A stretch of DNA of 64,000 nt from Endocalyx cinctus (GCA_001600455.1 BCKC01000008.1:1399345-1463344); one strand, 5' to 3'; numbered from the stretch's first letter, positions 11,695-23,794 are shown. Made by a program: numbers and translations. The notes: generated by a model not told the origin, from the letters alone.

Positions 11695-13548
11695 TTAACC
11701 CTGGAAATACCAATCAAGCTCTTGCATCCCTAGCTCTTCATGCAACTCTCCATCGATAGGATAATTCATCCCGGAGTTCATAAATGAGACTGGTTCGTCG
11801 AAATTCCAATCAGGATTATCGAAGGTCATATTTTGATAGTCGAATTGAAAGTGCTGGTTACCATCGAAAAATACCGAGGGGTCGTCATAACAGATGTTGC
11901 TCCCTGAAATATTGTGCGATGGTTCCTCTTGAGCTAGTCCAGGTCCAGTCCCTGCTCCGGCTTCGAAGCTCTCTATTCCTAGAGTAGCTGCCGGGTTTCC
12001 GATCATGAAAGAGTTAAGTTGATCAAAGTTGCTCCCGTCGAAAGGAAATATATTGTCACAACTCCAAGGGCCGCTCGTGTCTGAGCATTCATGCGACAAT
12101 CCGTAGCTATCTTCGTTGAGAATGTAATCATCCCCTGAGATGGGAGTAGCCTCATTTAGGAGATCTTTCTCTTCATGGTAATTCTCATTATGAGAATTTT
12201 GGGCAGATTGGTCCATTTCAATTGTTTTCTCGTCAGATATCAGAGATGCAACCGATGAACCGGTGTTCAAAGATGAATCGCTACTTAGATTGGTGGAGGA
12301 GTCTTTTGCTACAGTCTTGTGGACACTGCGGACTTGAGGATTCCATGTTGCCCGAAGGTCCGGAAGATGATCTGGTAGTGTAGTTCTCCATTTCTCTAGA
12401 AAGTCTTCGGGGCTAAGCCATAAGCCGGTCTCTTGAAATTCTTTGAATGTCAACAGGTAATGCTGTTCAATTGCGTCGTTCTCGGTCCAGTAGGGACTCC
12501 TGGGAAGGGGCATATCGGGGAAAAGCCTACTGAACGTTTCGAACCACCTTTTCGCCGGATCGCAATTTTTAGTTTTCGATATGGGAAGGATCTCGCTCAC
12601 GTCAGGGCCTCTAGTCGGTAGACATAGTCCACGAGTTTGATGTTCCACTACTTCTTGGGCCTTACCGAAAGACTTGGAGCAGGCTTTGCAATGTGGGTCA
12701 CGGGCATGTACCTCTCTCAGATGGTGTCCAATCTTGCTGATATCACCAAGCTGAACCTGGGCGCATCGAGGGTATTGCATCGGGTTGAGCTTGTGAAACA
12801 AACAGGCTAGTAATTCAGTCGACTTGGATCTTGTAGATGTTTTGACCGATTTCAGGCCTAAAACAGAAGCTGGAGCATTATATATCGAGCTTCTGATATT
12901 GACTCCCTTCGACTCCGAATTCTCAAAATCGCTAATTTCAAGAAGATCGCCCGTTTCTGGAAAGGCTTTCGGGATACCAAAACCAGTGAGATCTGATGGT
13001 AAGGTCAAAGCTGCTTTAAATGGTAGGTTATCTTGAAGAAGGGCTACATTATCAGCCAAACCCTCGCGCTTTGATTGAGCCACTAAGGAAGTCTTCACAG
13101 TGTCTGGACGCTGAGGCTTGTCACCTTTTAGTTGACGTGACTTAGTTTTCTGCTTCCGGGCTTCGGATGGAAGTGCAAATCTTGCGAGATCAGGGCTGGA
13201 TGCGTTCAGGGTTGCATCCAATTTAGGACATGGTTCTGCAGACCTGACAGTCTTCCGAAGGGGGTGTTTTGCTTCTTGGGCGACTTTGGAACTCTGTCGC
13301 GCTTTTGCGACTAAGCCGTTCATCCATCTTTCATTATGATTTTTGACTTCTTCTTCATTGCAATCTTCACAACGCACCCGGTGACATTGCGTGCAGTGGC
13401 CGTCTATCTTCAAATGGTGCGGTCCATATTGACACTGACACTGATTATAGATATATTGTTAGGATTTGAACCCACTAATGCAGACATTTGTTATATACCG
13501 ATGACTAACGCAGTACCATAGACGATCCTTCTCGAGCTTGGCGGACAT
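11695..13548 (-). CDS. Zinc-finger (C2H2-like) fungal protein, putative regulator
   Basis: Two exons, 13548-13510 and 13440-11695, give 594 aa. The first exon is only 13 codons (MSAKLEKDRLWYC), joined in phase 0 across a 69-bp intron (GTTAGT...TCAG). The join restores a cysteine-rich N-terminal module, CCQCQYG followed by CTQCHRVRCEDC, about residues 13-40. A second Cys/His region lies around residues 225-285 (YPRC, HHLREVHARDPHCKACSKSF, VEHQ), the arrangement of the common fungal C2H2 family that has an RxHxxPxxCxxC-type core. The C-terminal half is acidic and Asn/Asp/Phe-rich, compatible with an activation domain. A role in transcription is inference from domain type. No DNA target or pathway can be named, and proximity to the pectin block is suggestive only. 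Confidence 0.85.
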
Positions 13549-14238
13549 TGCAACTTTCTCCTTGCTTGTCCCCTCTAGTACTCAAATCGGGGAAGAAAGG
13601 GCGGCTACAATATGGTTTATCTATCAATTTATTGTAGATGCTAAATACAAAATTAAAGAAAAACAAAATTCCAAAATTCACTAAACATTTATTCATGAAT
13701 ACGAAACTGTAATCCAGTTCTACATGTAATTAATTGTTCCCACAACACAGATTACAGCTCACGGCCACATCATTTGCGATCCTAGACATAATCCGAATAA
13801 GGATTACAAGCTAGCATATGTGATGTCGTTCGACCGACTATGCCTAGAAGGTACAAGTACTTGTGACATTGCAATCAAGACAGTACCTGGCGGCCCTCGT
13901 GTTGTAGCAAAACCAACCCCAATGGTACCCCATAAATAAGTCCTTTATGATAGGTTAGGTATATATGCAGAATACATACAATGGAATGTATTGGGTAGTA
14001 ATATGTAGGAAGTACCTTGTAGTGATGTTGTAATAGATGCACGTCTTACTTATACCAGGCTGTTTGAAGAAGAAAAAGGTAGGTCGATGGGACGGGACGC
14101 TAGGAATTCGGTAGTACTTAGAGGAATCCACGGGTCTTCTAGGTACAATTAGGTACAATACGACCCCAAAGATTTACAATGATCACGACGCAGAATTGGC
14201 ATTATCTACCTGGTCACATTCATCTCCTTTTCCTCACT
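13549..14238. other. Intergenic, promoter of zinc-finger gene
   Basis: 690 bp, AT-rich. It contains the promoter of the zinc-finger gene at its left and the 3' flank of the polygalacturonase gene at its right. No gene is seen. Confidence 0.55.
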
Positions 14239-15807
14239 CTATTCCGATACACAATCAAACCCTTCCAGATTGCTTGTATCGAAATTAGAACAAATCCACT
14301 GCGATTCACCGCTCGGTGATGTGATCGATACATTTTTGGCATAGAAGTTATAGCATTGCTGTAAATTTGTGGTTAGTTAGCCTAGAAATAAGCATTTCCG
14401 ACTTGTTCAGGAGAGAACTTACCTCTGGTGACGAACAGACAAGGGTGCCAACTTGAGGATCGTGCTTCGATGAAGTCGTACCCCACATATCGATGAAGTA
14501 TATATCAGAGATCGTCATATTGGACTGTGTAACATCACCGTCAGTCCCCCAATCCGCTTGTATTAAACTCCGAAACTCCTTACTCAGTGCGTTTAACGGG
14601 GAAATGAGAAAGAGAACTTACCGGATACAATTCGCAGAGCGTCTGATTGTCCTGTCCGTAACACTGGTTCACCTCAATTGCCCAGTCGTTATTAATGCTG
14701 TGATACATCTCATACGTAACGTTCTTAACGTAACCAGACCCACCGCCTCCGGTCAGTATCGGCTCCAGCTCGGAATGCACTCCTGGCCAGACCTTGATTC
14801 TTGCCGCGTCCGAAGCATTAGACATGGTATTGTTGTATATGTAGATATTCTCTACAATGTCGTACTGATCGATATACTGCCCAAGCGAGCCAACGGAGAT
14901 ACCGTGCGATCCGTTACAGGTAAGACCCTGGACCACAACGTTGGTGCTGTTAGGCTTGAAAGAGACGCAATCGTCTGTGTTGTCGATGACCGAGTTCTGG
15001 ATCACGATGTAATCTGACCGATACGTATCCCAACCGTCGCTATTCTTGACGTCGTTATCATTCGACGATTTGGCTTCTAGTACCATATCGCTGACGATGA
15101 TATCCGAGCTGTTGGCAATGAGATTAAACCACTACTTATATGTTAGCTTTCGCATTGCTCATTAAGTAAAGTAAATAAAGAGTCCTGCGTACGTTGGGAG
15201 AGTTGATCATACGTAACCCACTGACTGACCCGCCCGCCAGTCCATCAATCACCAAAGTGATCGGGCGTAGCAAGGAACTATTTGTCGCAAAGGCGTCCCA
15301 CCAAGGTTGGCCGTTCCCGTCGATGAGACCTACGCCGTCTCCGAAAATATTGACGTCCTTGCCGCCTATCTTCCAGTAGGTGGACGAGTTTTGAAAGTCG
15401 TACTTGAACGAGTTGGCAACCCAGTAGTCGAGGTCGTCGCTAAAGGTCACATTTCCCGAAATGGCAATGTCGACGCTCTCGAGAAAAGTCAGATCCAAAG
15501 GACTGCCTATAGTATACTCGGCGTCGAGGACGACGGTGCCGTTACCGTTACAGTCTTGGAAGGCCTGCAAGATGCTCGGCGCATCGTCAACCTTCTCTCC
15601 AGATGTACTGTTAGTTGGCGTGACGAAGCACTCCTTGCTCCTCGGACTCGATACGGGCCTGAGACGACCGCTATTATAGGGGTACGGAACGACGTCAGGG
15701 CGTGAGATTGCTGCTCTTCTCGTATTTGGATTTATCGTAGGCGTCGAGCTAGCGACGGCGGCGAGCAAGGCAATTGATGCCGCCTTGACCGAGATTGAGG
15801 AAATCAT
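14239..15807 (-). CDS. Exo-polygalacturonase, GH28
   Basis: A secreted hydrolase removing galacturonate from the non-reducing end of homogalacturonan. Four exons (15807-15193, 15131-14622, 14524-14423, 14358-14239), all phase 0, encode 448 aa, the usual length of fungal exo-PGs. An N-terminal signal peptide is seen (hydrophobic ALLAAVASS). GH28 signatures are intact: NSDGWD at 235-240, DDC at 258-260, SHG at 280-282 and RIK at 316-318. Many N-x-S/T sites fit secretion. The region around the active site ([26 protein letters not shown]) is exo-type, and a Cys-rich tail (QWICSNF...EGFDCVSE) closes the protein. It is divergent from the pectin methylesterase gene with an 871-bp shared promoter. 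Confidence 0.95.
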
Positions 15808-16678
15808 CTCGAGTTTTCTCTCCCTGGACAGTTATTTTGGGTGTATTCAGTCTAGCCAGCCGGTTAAGTTTTGTGTTTTTATGATAATAGACAACATTGC
15901 GAACACGGCATGTTTTGTTATGCACCCTTGCACATCCCGAGCAACGATTACTATGGTAATTATATTTCGGGTTCCTCTACTTTAATACCCCTGAATTTCT
16001 CCAAATTTCGAATTGGGTAAACCCCACCAAGGACCGTAATAGTAAATGAGGAAATTTTGTTTTTTCCATCACTCACAATCCTAGCCCAGATTCGAGATCG
16101 TCTCCAGAATTCTTACTTCGGATTAGATCCTTTTCCTTTTCTAGACACCATATCCTCCACTATGGAAAAAATCCGAGAGGCCGGATAAGCTATCATGAAT
16201 TATAATTAGTTTCAAGGACCTGAAGTCGGGTACACGATGGGACCAGACGCAATCCCGGTTCCCCACACAGGCCTACTATGTAGTGTATATGGGGTATATT
16301 GCTAGGGTTCTGCAGGTCTCTAATATATCTGAGTAGCGTACTGTTTTTATGTACACTACTAGGTTAATGTTGTTATTCCTAACAAAGACTTTATTTCTCG
16401 CCGAGGTTTAGGCGTCTGTCAAATTTACATAGGATATTCTTCCACCACTTAGAGGTAACGAAGCTCACGAGAACCTCCGCATTCAACCAGTATAGTACAG
16501 TAGCTATACTATTCCCCCGAGATATGCGAACTACCCCACGCGTTCTAGGCCGCCGTCATAATGCTACAGTGACAGTAGAAAATTGCAAGTATTATTTGTT
16601 TATGGATTTAATATCTTGGAGAGGTGAGAGATCTTCACTACTGTGACTTTTTCTCTTCAAGTTTATATGTACGTTGAA
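15808..16678. promoter_or_regulatory. Shared divergent promoter of polygalacturonase and pectin methylesterase
   Basis: The 871 bp separates the two start codons, so both pectinases must be controlled from it. CCCCAC (GTGGGG on the other strand, a CreA-type carbon-repression core) occurs at 16022-16027, 16261-16266 and 16534-16539. CCACCAA at 16024-16030 matches the CCNCCAA core reported for galacturonate-responsive promoters in Aspergillus. These are short motifs and chance occurrence is possible. Co-regulation by pectin-derived uronate under glucose repression is inference. Confidence 0.5.
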
Positions 16679-18019
16679 ATGAAGAAGTTTCTCGCGGAAA
16701 TGTCGTTATCTAGAGTCGTGCTTGCGCTTTCTCTAACATTTGGCCAGGTATATGGATTGAACAGTTATGGTCCAGCTCAGAGCTACGCACAATGCCAAAG
16801 AAAGACTGCGAATCCACTTGAAGGTTGTCCCGCCGGCACAATCTATGTGAACAAGTCTAATGTGACGGCTGCCTTCTCAACGATTCAGGGTGCGATCGCA
16901 TCACTTCCCAATAACACCACTCCTTACACAATTCTTATTGCTCCGGGAATCTATACTGAGCAGCTCAACGTGACCCGTGAAGGACCGCTTACGCTATTGG
17001 GTGCATCGGATCGGCCGTGGCTGGGCCAACTCTACTCTCCATCCGTCAATTACAACGCGACGGTGGAAAATGACGTGCAAATCTACTGGAACTCGGCCAA
17101 CCACGACCAAGTCTTCTCCGACAACGTGTACACGGGCGTGCTCACCGTCGGTCCGAATCTAAACGCTACATTGACCGGCTCCGGTCCCACGGGCTTCCCG
17201 GTGCCGGAAGACACGCCATTTGGTTGTACCGACTTTCGCGCTTACAATATCGACTTTCGGAACGAGTATGCACCTTATTCAGATGGACCCGCCCATGCGC
17301 TAGGCGTGAGCCGTGCCAACGCTGGTTTTTATAGTTGTGGATTTTACTCTTGGCAGGACACGGTAAGCTTTCTAACCCCTTAAGCACATAGATGCATCTC
17401 TACGCTATTAGAGTAGATAAAACAGAAAATTACTGACCATCAATCCTACCCAAAGATCTACGTAGGAAAACTTGGAAACGCCTATTTCTACGATGCCGTC
17501 GTGGCGGGGCAGACGGATTTCCTCTACGGGTTCGGGACGCTGTACGTGGACAAGTCGACGCTTTCGCTGCGCAACTGCGGCGGCGGTATTACGGCGTGGA
17601 AAGGGACGAATACAACTTTCGCGAATAAATACGGCATCTACCTCTCCGAGACGCGGGTACTGGCCGCCAACGTCTCCGTCGCACCGGAGATTCGAGATAT
17701 CTGTTCTTTGGGTCGCCCCTGGAACGCCTTACACCGCAGCGTCTTCATGGACTCGTACTTTGACGACAGCATTTTGCCGGCGGGTTACACAATCTGGAGC
17801 GGACAACCGGATGGCAATTTCGGAGTGAATACCACAATGGCCGTGTACGGGGTGTACGGGCCCGGGTATGACGAAAAAGCTGAAATGGACAGTAATGTCA
17901 CGGCGGTGTTTGACGACGTCGCGGTCCAGCCATATCGGAGACCCGTGGACGTTTTCGCGACGGCGGACGGGGAGATGCCGAATATCGGGTGGATTGATTC
18001 TTCGGTGTTGATAGAGTAA
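16679..18019 (+). CDS. Pectin methylesterase, CE8
   Basis: A secreted esterase that removes methanol from pectin, opening it to polygalacturonase. Exons 16679-17362 and 17456-18019 (phase 0, GTAAGC donor) encode about 415 aa. I chose the ATG at 16679 (MKKFLAEMSLSRVVLALSL), which begins a signal peptide. The ATG at 16667 has a weaker context and 16700 is also possible. Family hallmarks are the catalytic Asp in SWQDT (D227), the nucleophile in GQTDFLYG (D249) and the substrate arginine in LGRPW (313-317). The protein is longer than most fungal CE8 enzymes, with extra sequence between the N-terminal strands and the active site (YWNSANHDQVFSDN...). Several N-glycosylation sites are visible. Confidence 0.95.
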
Positions 18020-18315
18020 CAGGGTACATAGAAGTACCAAAAGAATAAAGCTACGAAATCAAATCTCGGACAGCGGATTGAAATGACTTGTTGAATGTAT
18101 AAAACAAGAAGCGGGTAGCTGCATCTTTTTAATCCTGTGTCACAAATATAAAATTAAAGGAGACAAGTTATTTGTTACAAATTACCCCTCACGAAATATG
18201 CTTGTCATATATTCTGAGCCCTGACCTATACCTACAAGTATAAATAAGCATCCTCGCATTTGAATAACATTAGGAATCATTGTTGAAGCAAAGAAAGAAA
18301 GAAAAATCCATAAAA

Positions 18316-19257
18316 ATGTCTTCCCAACCATCATCGCAGGGCAAAAGAATCGTATTCACCGGAGGCAGCGGCAAAGCCGGTCGACACGTCATTCCGGAGC
18401 TATTGAAGCGGGGCTACCAAATCCTCAACCTCGACCTAGCACCGCTCCCAAACCCAGACGGACAGGGCCTTAACCCGGACGTGATGACTCTAAAGACGGA
18501 CCTAACCGACTCCGGACAAGTCTTCAACGCCCTGACGACGCACTTCTCCTTCTCCGGGTTCGCCGAAGGCAAACCTCCCGGCCCGCCCGACGCCGTGATC
18601 CACTTCGCGGCGCACGCGCGCGTCCTCCTCGTCCCGGACAATAAATGCTTCGAGGCGAACGCCGTGGCGACGTACAACGTGATCGAGGCGGCGAGCAAGC
18701 TGGGGGTCAAGAAGGTGATCGTCGCGTCGAGCGAGACCACGTACGGGGTATGCTTCGCCGAGGGCGACGACGTCGCTTACGAGAAGTTTCCCCTCGAGGA
18801 AGGAGACGACGTGAACCCGATGGACTCGTACGCGCTCTCGAAGCTTTGCGGGGAGAGGGTGGCGAGGGGGTTCGCTCGCCGGTTCGGTATCGATATCTAC
18901 GCGCTGCGGATCGGGAACGTGGTGGAGCCGCACGAGTACGCGACCGACTTCCCGCGACACGTCGGAAGTCCCGAGACGAGAAGACGGAACGCTTGGAGTT
19001 ATATCGACGCTCGCGATCTAGGCCAGATATGCGATTTGTGCGTCAAAAAGGATGGGCTTGGGTTTCAGGTCTTCAACGCTACAAACGATACGATCACTAC
19101 CCAAATGCCTACCGTCGAGTTTTTGAAGAAGGTAGCCCCAGACACGAAGATTACTCGTGAAATGGACGAGTTCGAGGCTCCTCTATCGAATAAGAAGATT
19201 AGGGAGGTGTTAGGCTTTAAAGAGGAGCATAATTGGCGGAAATATTACACACCATGA
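18316..19257 (+). CDS. NAD(P)-dependent epimerase/dehydratase (extended SDR), uronate-dehydrogenase-like
   Basis: A single-exon, 313-aa extended short-chain dehydrogenase. The first ATG is at 18316 with an A-rich leader (AAAAATGTCT). A Rossmann motif near the N terminus reads TGGSGKAGRH, followed by acidic NLDLAP that favours NAD over NADP. The catalytic triad is represented by SSETTYG and Y-A-L-S-K. The segments RIGNVVEPHEY and WSYIDARDL are typical of the nucleotide-sugar/uronate branch. The gene starts about 300 bp downstream of the pectin methylesterase on the same strand. Sequence style and context suggest oxidation of a uronic acid or sugar, but the canonical fungal galacturonate route begins with a reductase, so this is inference. 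Confidence 0.9.
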   Translation: MSSQPSSQGKRIVFTGGSGKAGRHVIPELLKRGYQILNLDLAPLPNPDGQGLNPDVMTLKTDLTDSGQVFNALTTHFSFSGFAEGKPPGPPDAVIHFAAHARVLLVPDNKCFEANAVATYNVIEAASKLGVKKVIVASSETTYGVCFAEGDDVAYEKFPLEEGDDVNPMDSYALSKLCGERVARGFARRFGIDIYALRIGNVVEPHEYATDFPRHVGSPETRRRNAWSYIDARDLGQICDLCVKKDGLGFQVFNATNDTITTQMPTVEFLKKVAPDTKITREMDEFEAPLSNKKIREVLGFKEEHNWRKYYTP

Positions 19258-19456
19258 AATAGTGGATTTTGTGAAGAGATAATATCAGCTTTTATAACCT
19301 TGGGCTGGGAACTTCTAAATGAACATTTGATAATGAAATATGGAAAGAAATATCCCAATTCTACATAAATGACAAAATTATACAAGTTTTCATTAGTCAG
19401 TAACATATACTTAATCTTACACAATTAATTATATCTACATTCCGTCGACTTTTTAT
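19258..19456. other. Short convergent spacer
   Basis: 199 bp between the 3' ends of the epimerase and beta-galactosidase genes, AT-rich, shared terminator region. Confidence 0.5.
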
Positions 19457-22400
19457 TCAATAAGCGCCATCCCGGGACGTCCAAGTCGGGCTATCCACCA
19501 AAACGACCGGCTTCCTCCCCGTCAAGATCGGAATACCGGACTTTAAGCTAATTTCCACCGCCGAGGACTCGTTATCCATGCGCCAGACCATCAACCCTAC
19601 CCAATTCTCGCCCGCGTAGTTCAGTATTCCCTCGGGGACGGGGAAGTTAGTCTGGGGACCCACGTGGGGCACGAATTTTCCGAACTGCCACCCGTTCACG
19701 TAGAGCTGGACCCGCGTCGCTCCCGCGCCCTCGGGCACGCTCAGATCGAACGACAGCGGGATATCGAACTCTTCCTTAGGCAGGTCGAGCGAGAGCGGGG
19801 CGGCGTAAAACGTGACGCCGGGGGTCGTGGACGGCGAAAAAGGCAAGCCTGAGACGAAGTCGGTTACGGGCATGTTGGGCAGATGGTAGCCCTGCCTCTC
19901 GGCGAACAAACCACCCTCGTTCAGGGGCCCTCGGGCTCTATCCGCGTAATCTTCGCCTCCGAAATTTCCCGTGATCTTCCAATCAATCGGGGTGGGCGAA
20001 GTGAAAATTGAGCTGCTCGCGAGACGATAGTTCAGGATACCGCGGGCTGCTTTGCCGGCATCGATGCCTATGACGCCGTTCTCGTCCATACCCATGTTAT
20101 CCACGACGACGGTGAAAGTGTATGAATTATCTTCGGTGAGGGTCATCGGAAGAGTATAAGTCACGTCTTTGTTTGAAGTATCCGCGTCGCCGATCCAAGA
20201 CCCAATGAATGTATCGTCTAGCCATACCGAGTGTCCGTACGCAGTGCCGCCTTGGGTCTTGATCTCAAAGATCTTCTCGCTTCCCTTGGCGACAAAGTGG
20301 CCCCTGAATACTAGCACCCCGGCGTGAAAACCGTAGTCGCTACCGAAAAGCGATGTAGGCGTTTGGAGACTTTGGTAGGAATTATTCGTCGGTATCATAT
20401 CTGCCAAAACCCACGCGGAATCATCGTAACCGGTTTTGATTTCTGGTAAAGAATCGACCTCTACCCAGGACAACTTACTCAAAGATGGTATCTCCAGAGC
20501 TGGAGGCTGGTATGTAGCATTAGTGGTCATTATGCCGTCCTGAATCTCCGTAGTCATATCCTGTCCGTTTATCTTCAGATTTGTCGCCGTTTCTGGGACT
20601 CCAATAATTTCAACAGTGGTTGAAGCATTGAAATCTGCAGAAATCGAGAGAGTAGCACCGTCGAGCGAAGAATTTCTGACTAAATATGGCCCGTTGATAA
20701 TAATTGGTGTTTCACCGGCGACTTCGGATACCCAGTATTTGTACGCCGAGTTCCGATCTATTTTGACGAATTAGCGTAGTTTAGGAGGGATAGTTTAAAT
20801 GAGAAAACTGACCTAAAATATAGATGTATAAATCATCCATCTGAACAATTCTTCTCGTTTCTGAAGTAGACCAAGCCAAAGTGAGTTCAGTGGACGTTCT
20901 GTTCATCATAATGGACTCGTCGGCGATGACCGCTGCGGACTCTGATACTTTGATTGCCATCTCATTCGTCTCGTTCAGGCCAGTGTATAGAACCAAGACG
21001 GTTTTGTCGTCATACTTCTGGTGCGTGAAGATTTCGGCCGTTGAATATGTAATATTCCATCCGCGTACGTTGTAATCGGCTACGACGATTTTCGAATCAC
21101 GGCCATTCAATACTAAAGACTCGAACAGCTTAGGAAGCGATACGGAACCGTCTAATGTCGGTATTTTCATCCTATACTTATCCGACGCTGTTCTCGTATA
21201 GTCGCTGTGACGAATGACGTAGAATGAACCGGTTCCTTCGGTACTGTTTCCCGCAAGCCTAGTGACGGTAATGAAAAGATTGTCTGCATAAGTTCCGACA
21301 AATGCCGTTCCCGGTGAGGCCACGAGGTAGTCGGGTGACACTTTCAGCCATTCGGCCTGGAGCTTTAGTTCTGAATACTTTTCTCGAGATACAGAGCGGT
21401 CTTCGGATATTGCCTAGATAATAATTAGAAACTATCAAATATTTTCAAGATAGCGCAATTCAAAACTTACCGCGCCGTAATCATAAGAAGTATAACCTCC
21501 GGGATGACCAATATTCCCCCAGTTCGTGCCTCCAAAGATCTATCCCCTATATTAGTACCTCCTAGGTAAATAAGTCAAACTTTTTTCGACTTACCATGTA
21601 AATATTATGGATCGCCACACCAGCTGCCAAGTTATTCTTATAGAAAACCCTTTCAAATTCGTGATTGGTGAGTGCCACGCAATTATCAAATCCGGGCCCT
21701 CCCCATGGATCGAAAGAGCCACCTTGGAACTAGAAGGTGTCAGAAAATAATGCATCCGCTTATTAGGTGGACAAGACGTACTTCAACTAGTGAAAATGGT
21801 GTTGACGGGCTTTGGATCTCATGAGTTTGATGATAAATCCCGGAGAGCGCGAGTAGTGGCCAAGTAGAAGGATTTGCCTGCGACTAGGTCAGATCTAGAA
21901 TTTCACACGACATGCTAAGCGTTCTAAGTTGGTATCTTACACAGTCAAATCCAAGGGGGTATGCATCGTGTCCCTGTACGAGTATTAGATATCTAGCTGA
22001 AGTAGCTTTACCGCACAGTGGAGTATCTCACGTAAATATCCATAGACCCTTCCCCAGTGCCTGGTGCATTGTGGCCAAGCGGAGCTGCGTCGTTGCTAAT
22101 AGTCGGAACGGTGATTCCTGCCGCGCGACCTTGGTCTATAACATATTGCATATATTCGCCGTCCGGAAAAGGGATCGTAAGCCCAACCGTATCTAGTAGT
22201 TGGAAACATCATATGTCAATAAAATCTCTTGCTGGGTGACGCCCGGGATATTCTATAGAATAAGGAGCTTCAAGTACTCACTATCATCGAATCGTTAGCT
22301 AAACCTTAGAATAAGAAGTTATAAGACAAGGCGAAAAGAAAAACTACCATGAGACCTTTCCATAATTACTTACCATTCGTTCTCTGGTTGGTATAATATG

Positions 22401-23162
22401 ACATTGCCTCCATTGGTGACTTGTGCTTTGGCAATGATGGCTCCCATATTGGCCATATAGTTATGTGCGGTGGATGTTAGTGCATACAAATACACTATAC
22501 AATCTATTTCTCTGAGAAAACTTATCTGTAGCATTCAGGTAGTCTTCTGCTCTCGTCCGTACTTTACCCTTGACGCGTTGCATCCATCCAGGGTAGCCAC
22601 CAAAGGACACTTCGGCGTTGATATAGGGGCCAGGACGCTATTTATTGATGATGTTTAATTAAATTGGACTGCAGGTCTTGGTATTTTTTCGAGATTTTAT
22701 GCATACCGCGATAAGATAGACGCCGGCCTCGCTAGCAGCTTGGAAGAAGGGTTCGAAGTCGAAAACACCCTCGGCCGTGAAGTTTCCCGGCTTGCCTTCG
22801 AGAAGCGCCCAGTAGCTATAGAACGAGACGCAGTTGAAGCCCATCGCTTTGACTTTTTGGAATATATCTAGCCATAACGACGGTACTGGCAGCCTCCAAG
22901 GGTGGAACTCGCCGCTCATGATCATGATCCTCTCTCCTCGAATAAATAGGGAGTGCTCGTCGAAGCTGACGATAGGGGTCGAATCCGCCTCGGCATTGAG
23001 TATGCCGTTACCCCTTTGCAGGACTTCTCCTATACAGCGACCATAATTATGAACAATTATAAAGAACACGGCTAATGCACTAATGAAATGCATCGCGATG
23101 GCTCTTCTGGAGATAGCGCGACGAGTTGAAGGTGCCGGGTGAAACGGGCGAATGATCCCCAT
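19457..23162 (-). CDS. Beta-galactosidase GH35 (lacA-type), possibly disabled
   Basis: A secreted beta-galactosidase for galactan side chains. The 11-exon reading is 23162-22707, 22637-22526, 22464-22374, 22298-22282, 22192-22032, 21973-21941, 21877-21782, 21729-21595, 21539-21471, 21413-20813 and 20757-19457, giving 1023 codons, the family length. GH35 features are [29 protein letters not shown], acid/base Glu in QPENE (E219), nucleophile Glu in [28 protein letters not shown], then the long beta-galactosidase domains 2-5. The signal anchor may start at the internal Met at 23093. Two oddities: intron 2 appears to be AT-AC, and the only phase-consistent exon 4 (17 nt) reads TGC-TAA, an in-frame stop at 22297-22295. 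All remaining phases agree, so either a splice site is misread or the gene is a very young pseudogene. Confidence 0.88.
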
Positions 23163-23762
23163 CGTGAAATTTATGAAATATTAATTGTATGTTGTATATT
23201 TATATATGGGGATGGTCAAAACGTGTGCTGCACGCATCTTCATCAAATCATTCCTAATCGAGTTCCTCGCATCAATAACCGAATTATGTATTCCAAGTCG
23301 AGGTCATATCCCCGGTTGCCGGAAATTGCGATCTCAATTCAATGTCGTAATGATCTAGGGTTGGAGTCGTTAACTGACCTGATTTAAAACATGCATATCA
23401 CCTAGGTGCTACCTGGGCCGGATGACATTATCAAAATCGGAATGCCGTTACCTTACGATGATAGCGTTATGCATACTGCGGGATCCTCGGATACAAGACT
23501 GTAACGAGAAGTTCACATGTACATACATAAGTATCTGTCAGCCACATGACATTACTGCATCTTGTGATTGTATTGTATAAGACTCTTATATAATTGAACT
23601 GAGCCACATTTTGTTGTTGCTGTATATATATTTTTTCATCGAAATAATTGAAAACTTCAGAATGTAATTTTGATCATCTGAAGGGGATTCGAAATCCTAA
23701 CGAGTGACATGAAGTGAAAAAATTGTCACAGCTGTTGAAGCTGTGAAATGTCTCCTGCTTGC

Positions 23763-23794
<32 letters not shown>

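Noticed and set aside
13441..13480. tRNA T-arm-like GGATTTGAACC
   Set aside because: It lies inside the first intron of the zinc-finger gene with no other tRNA arm.
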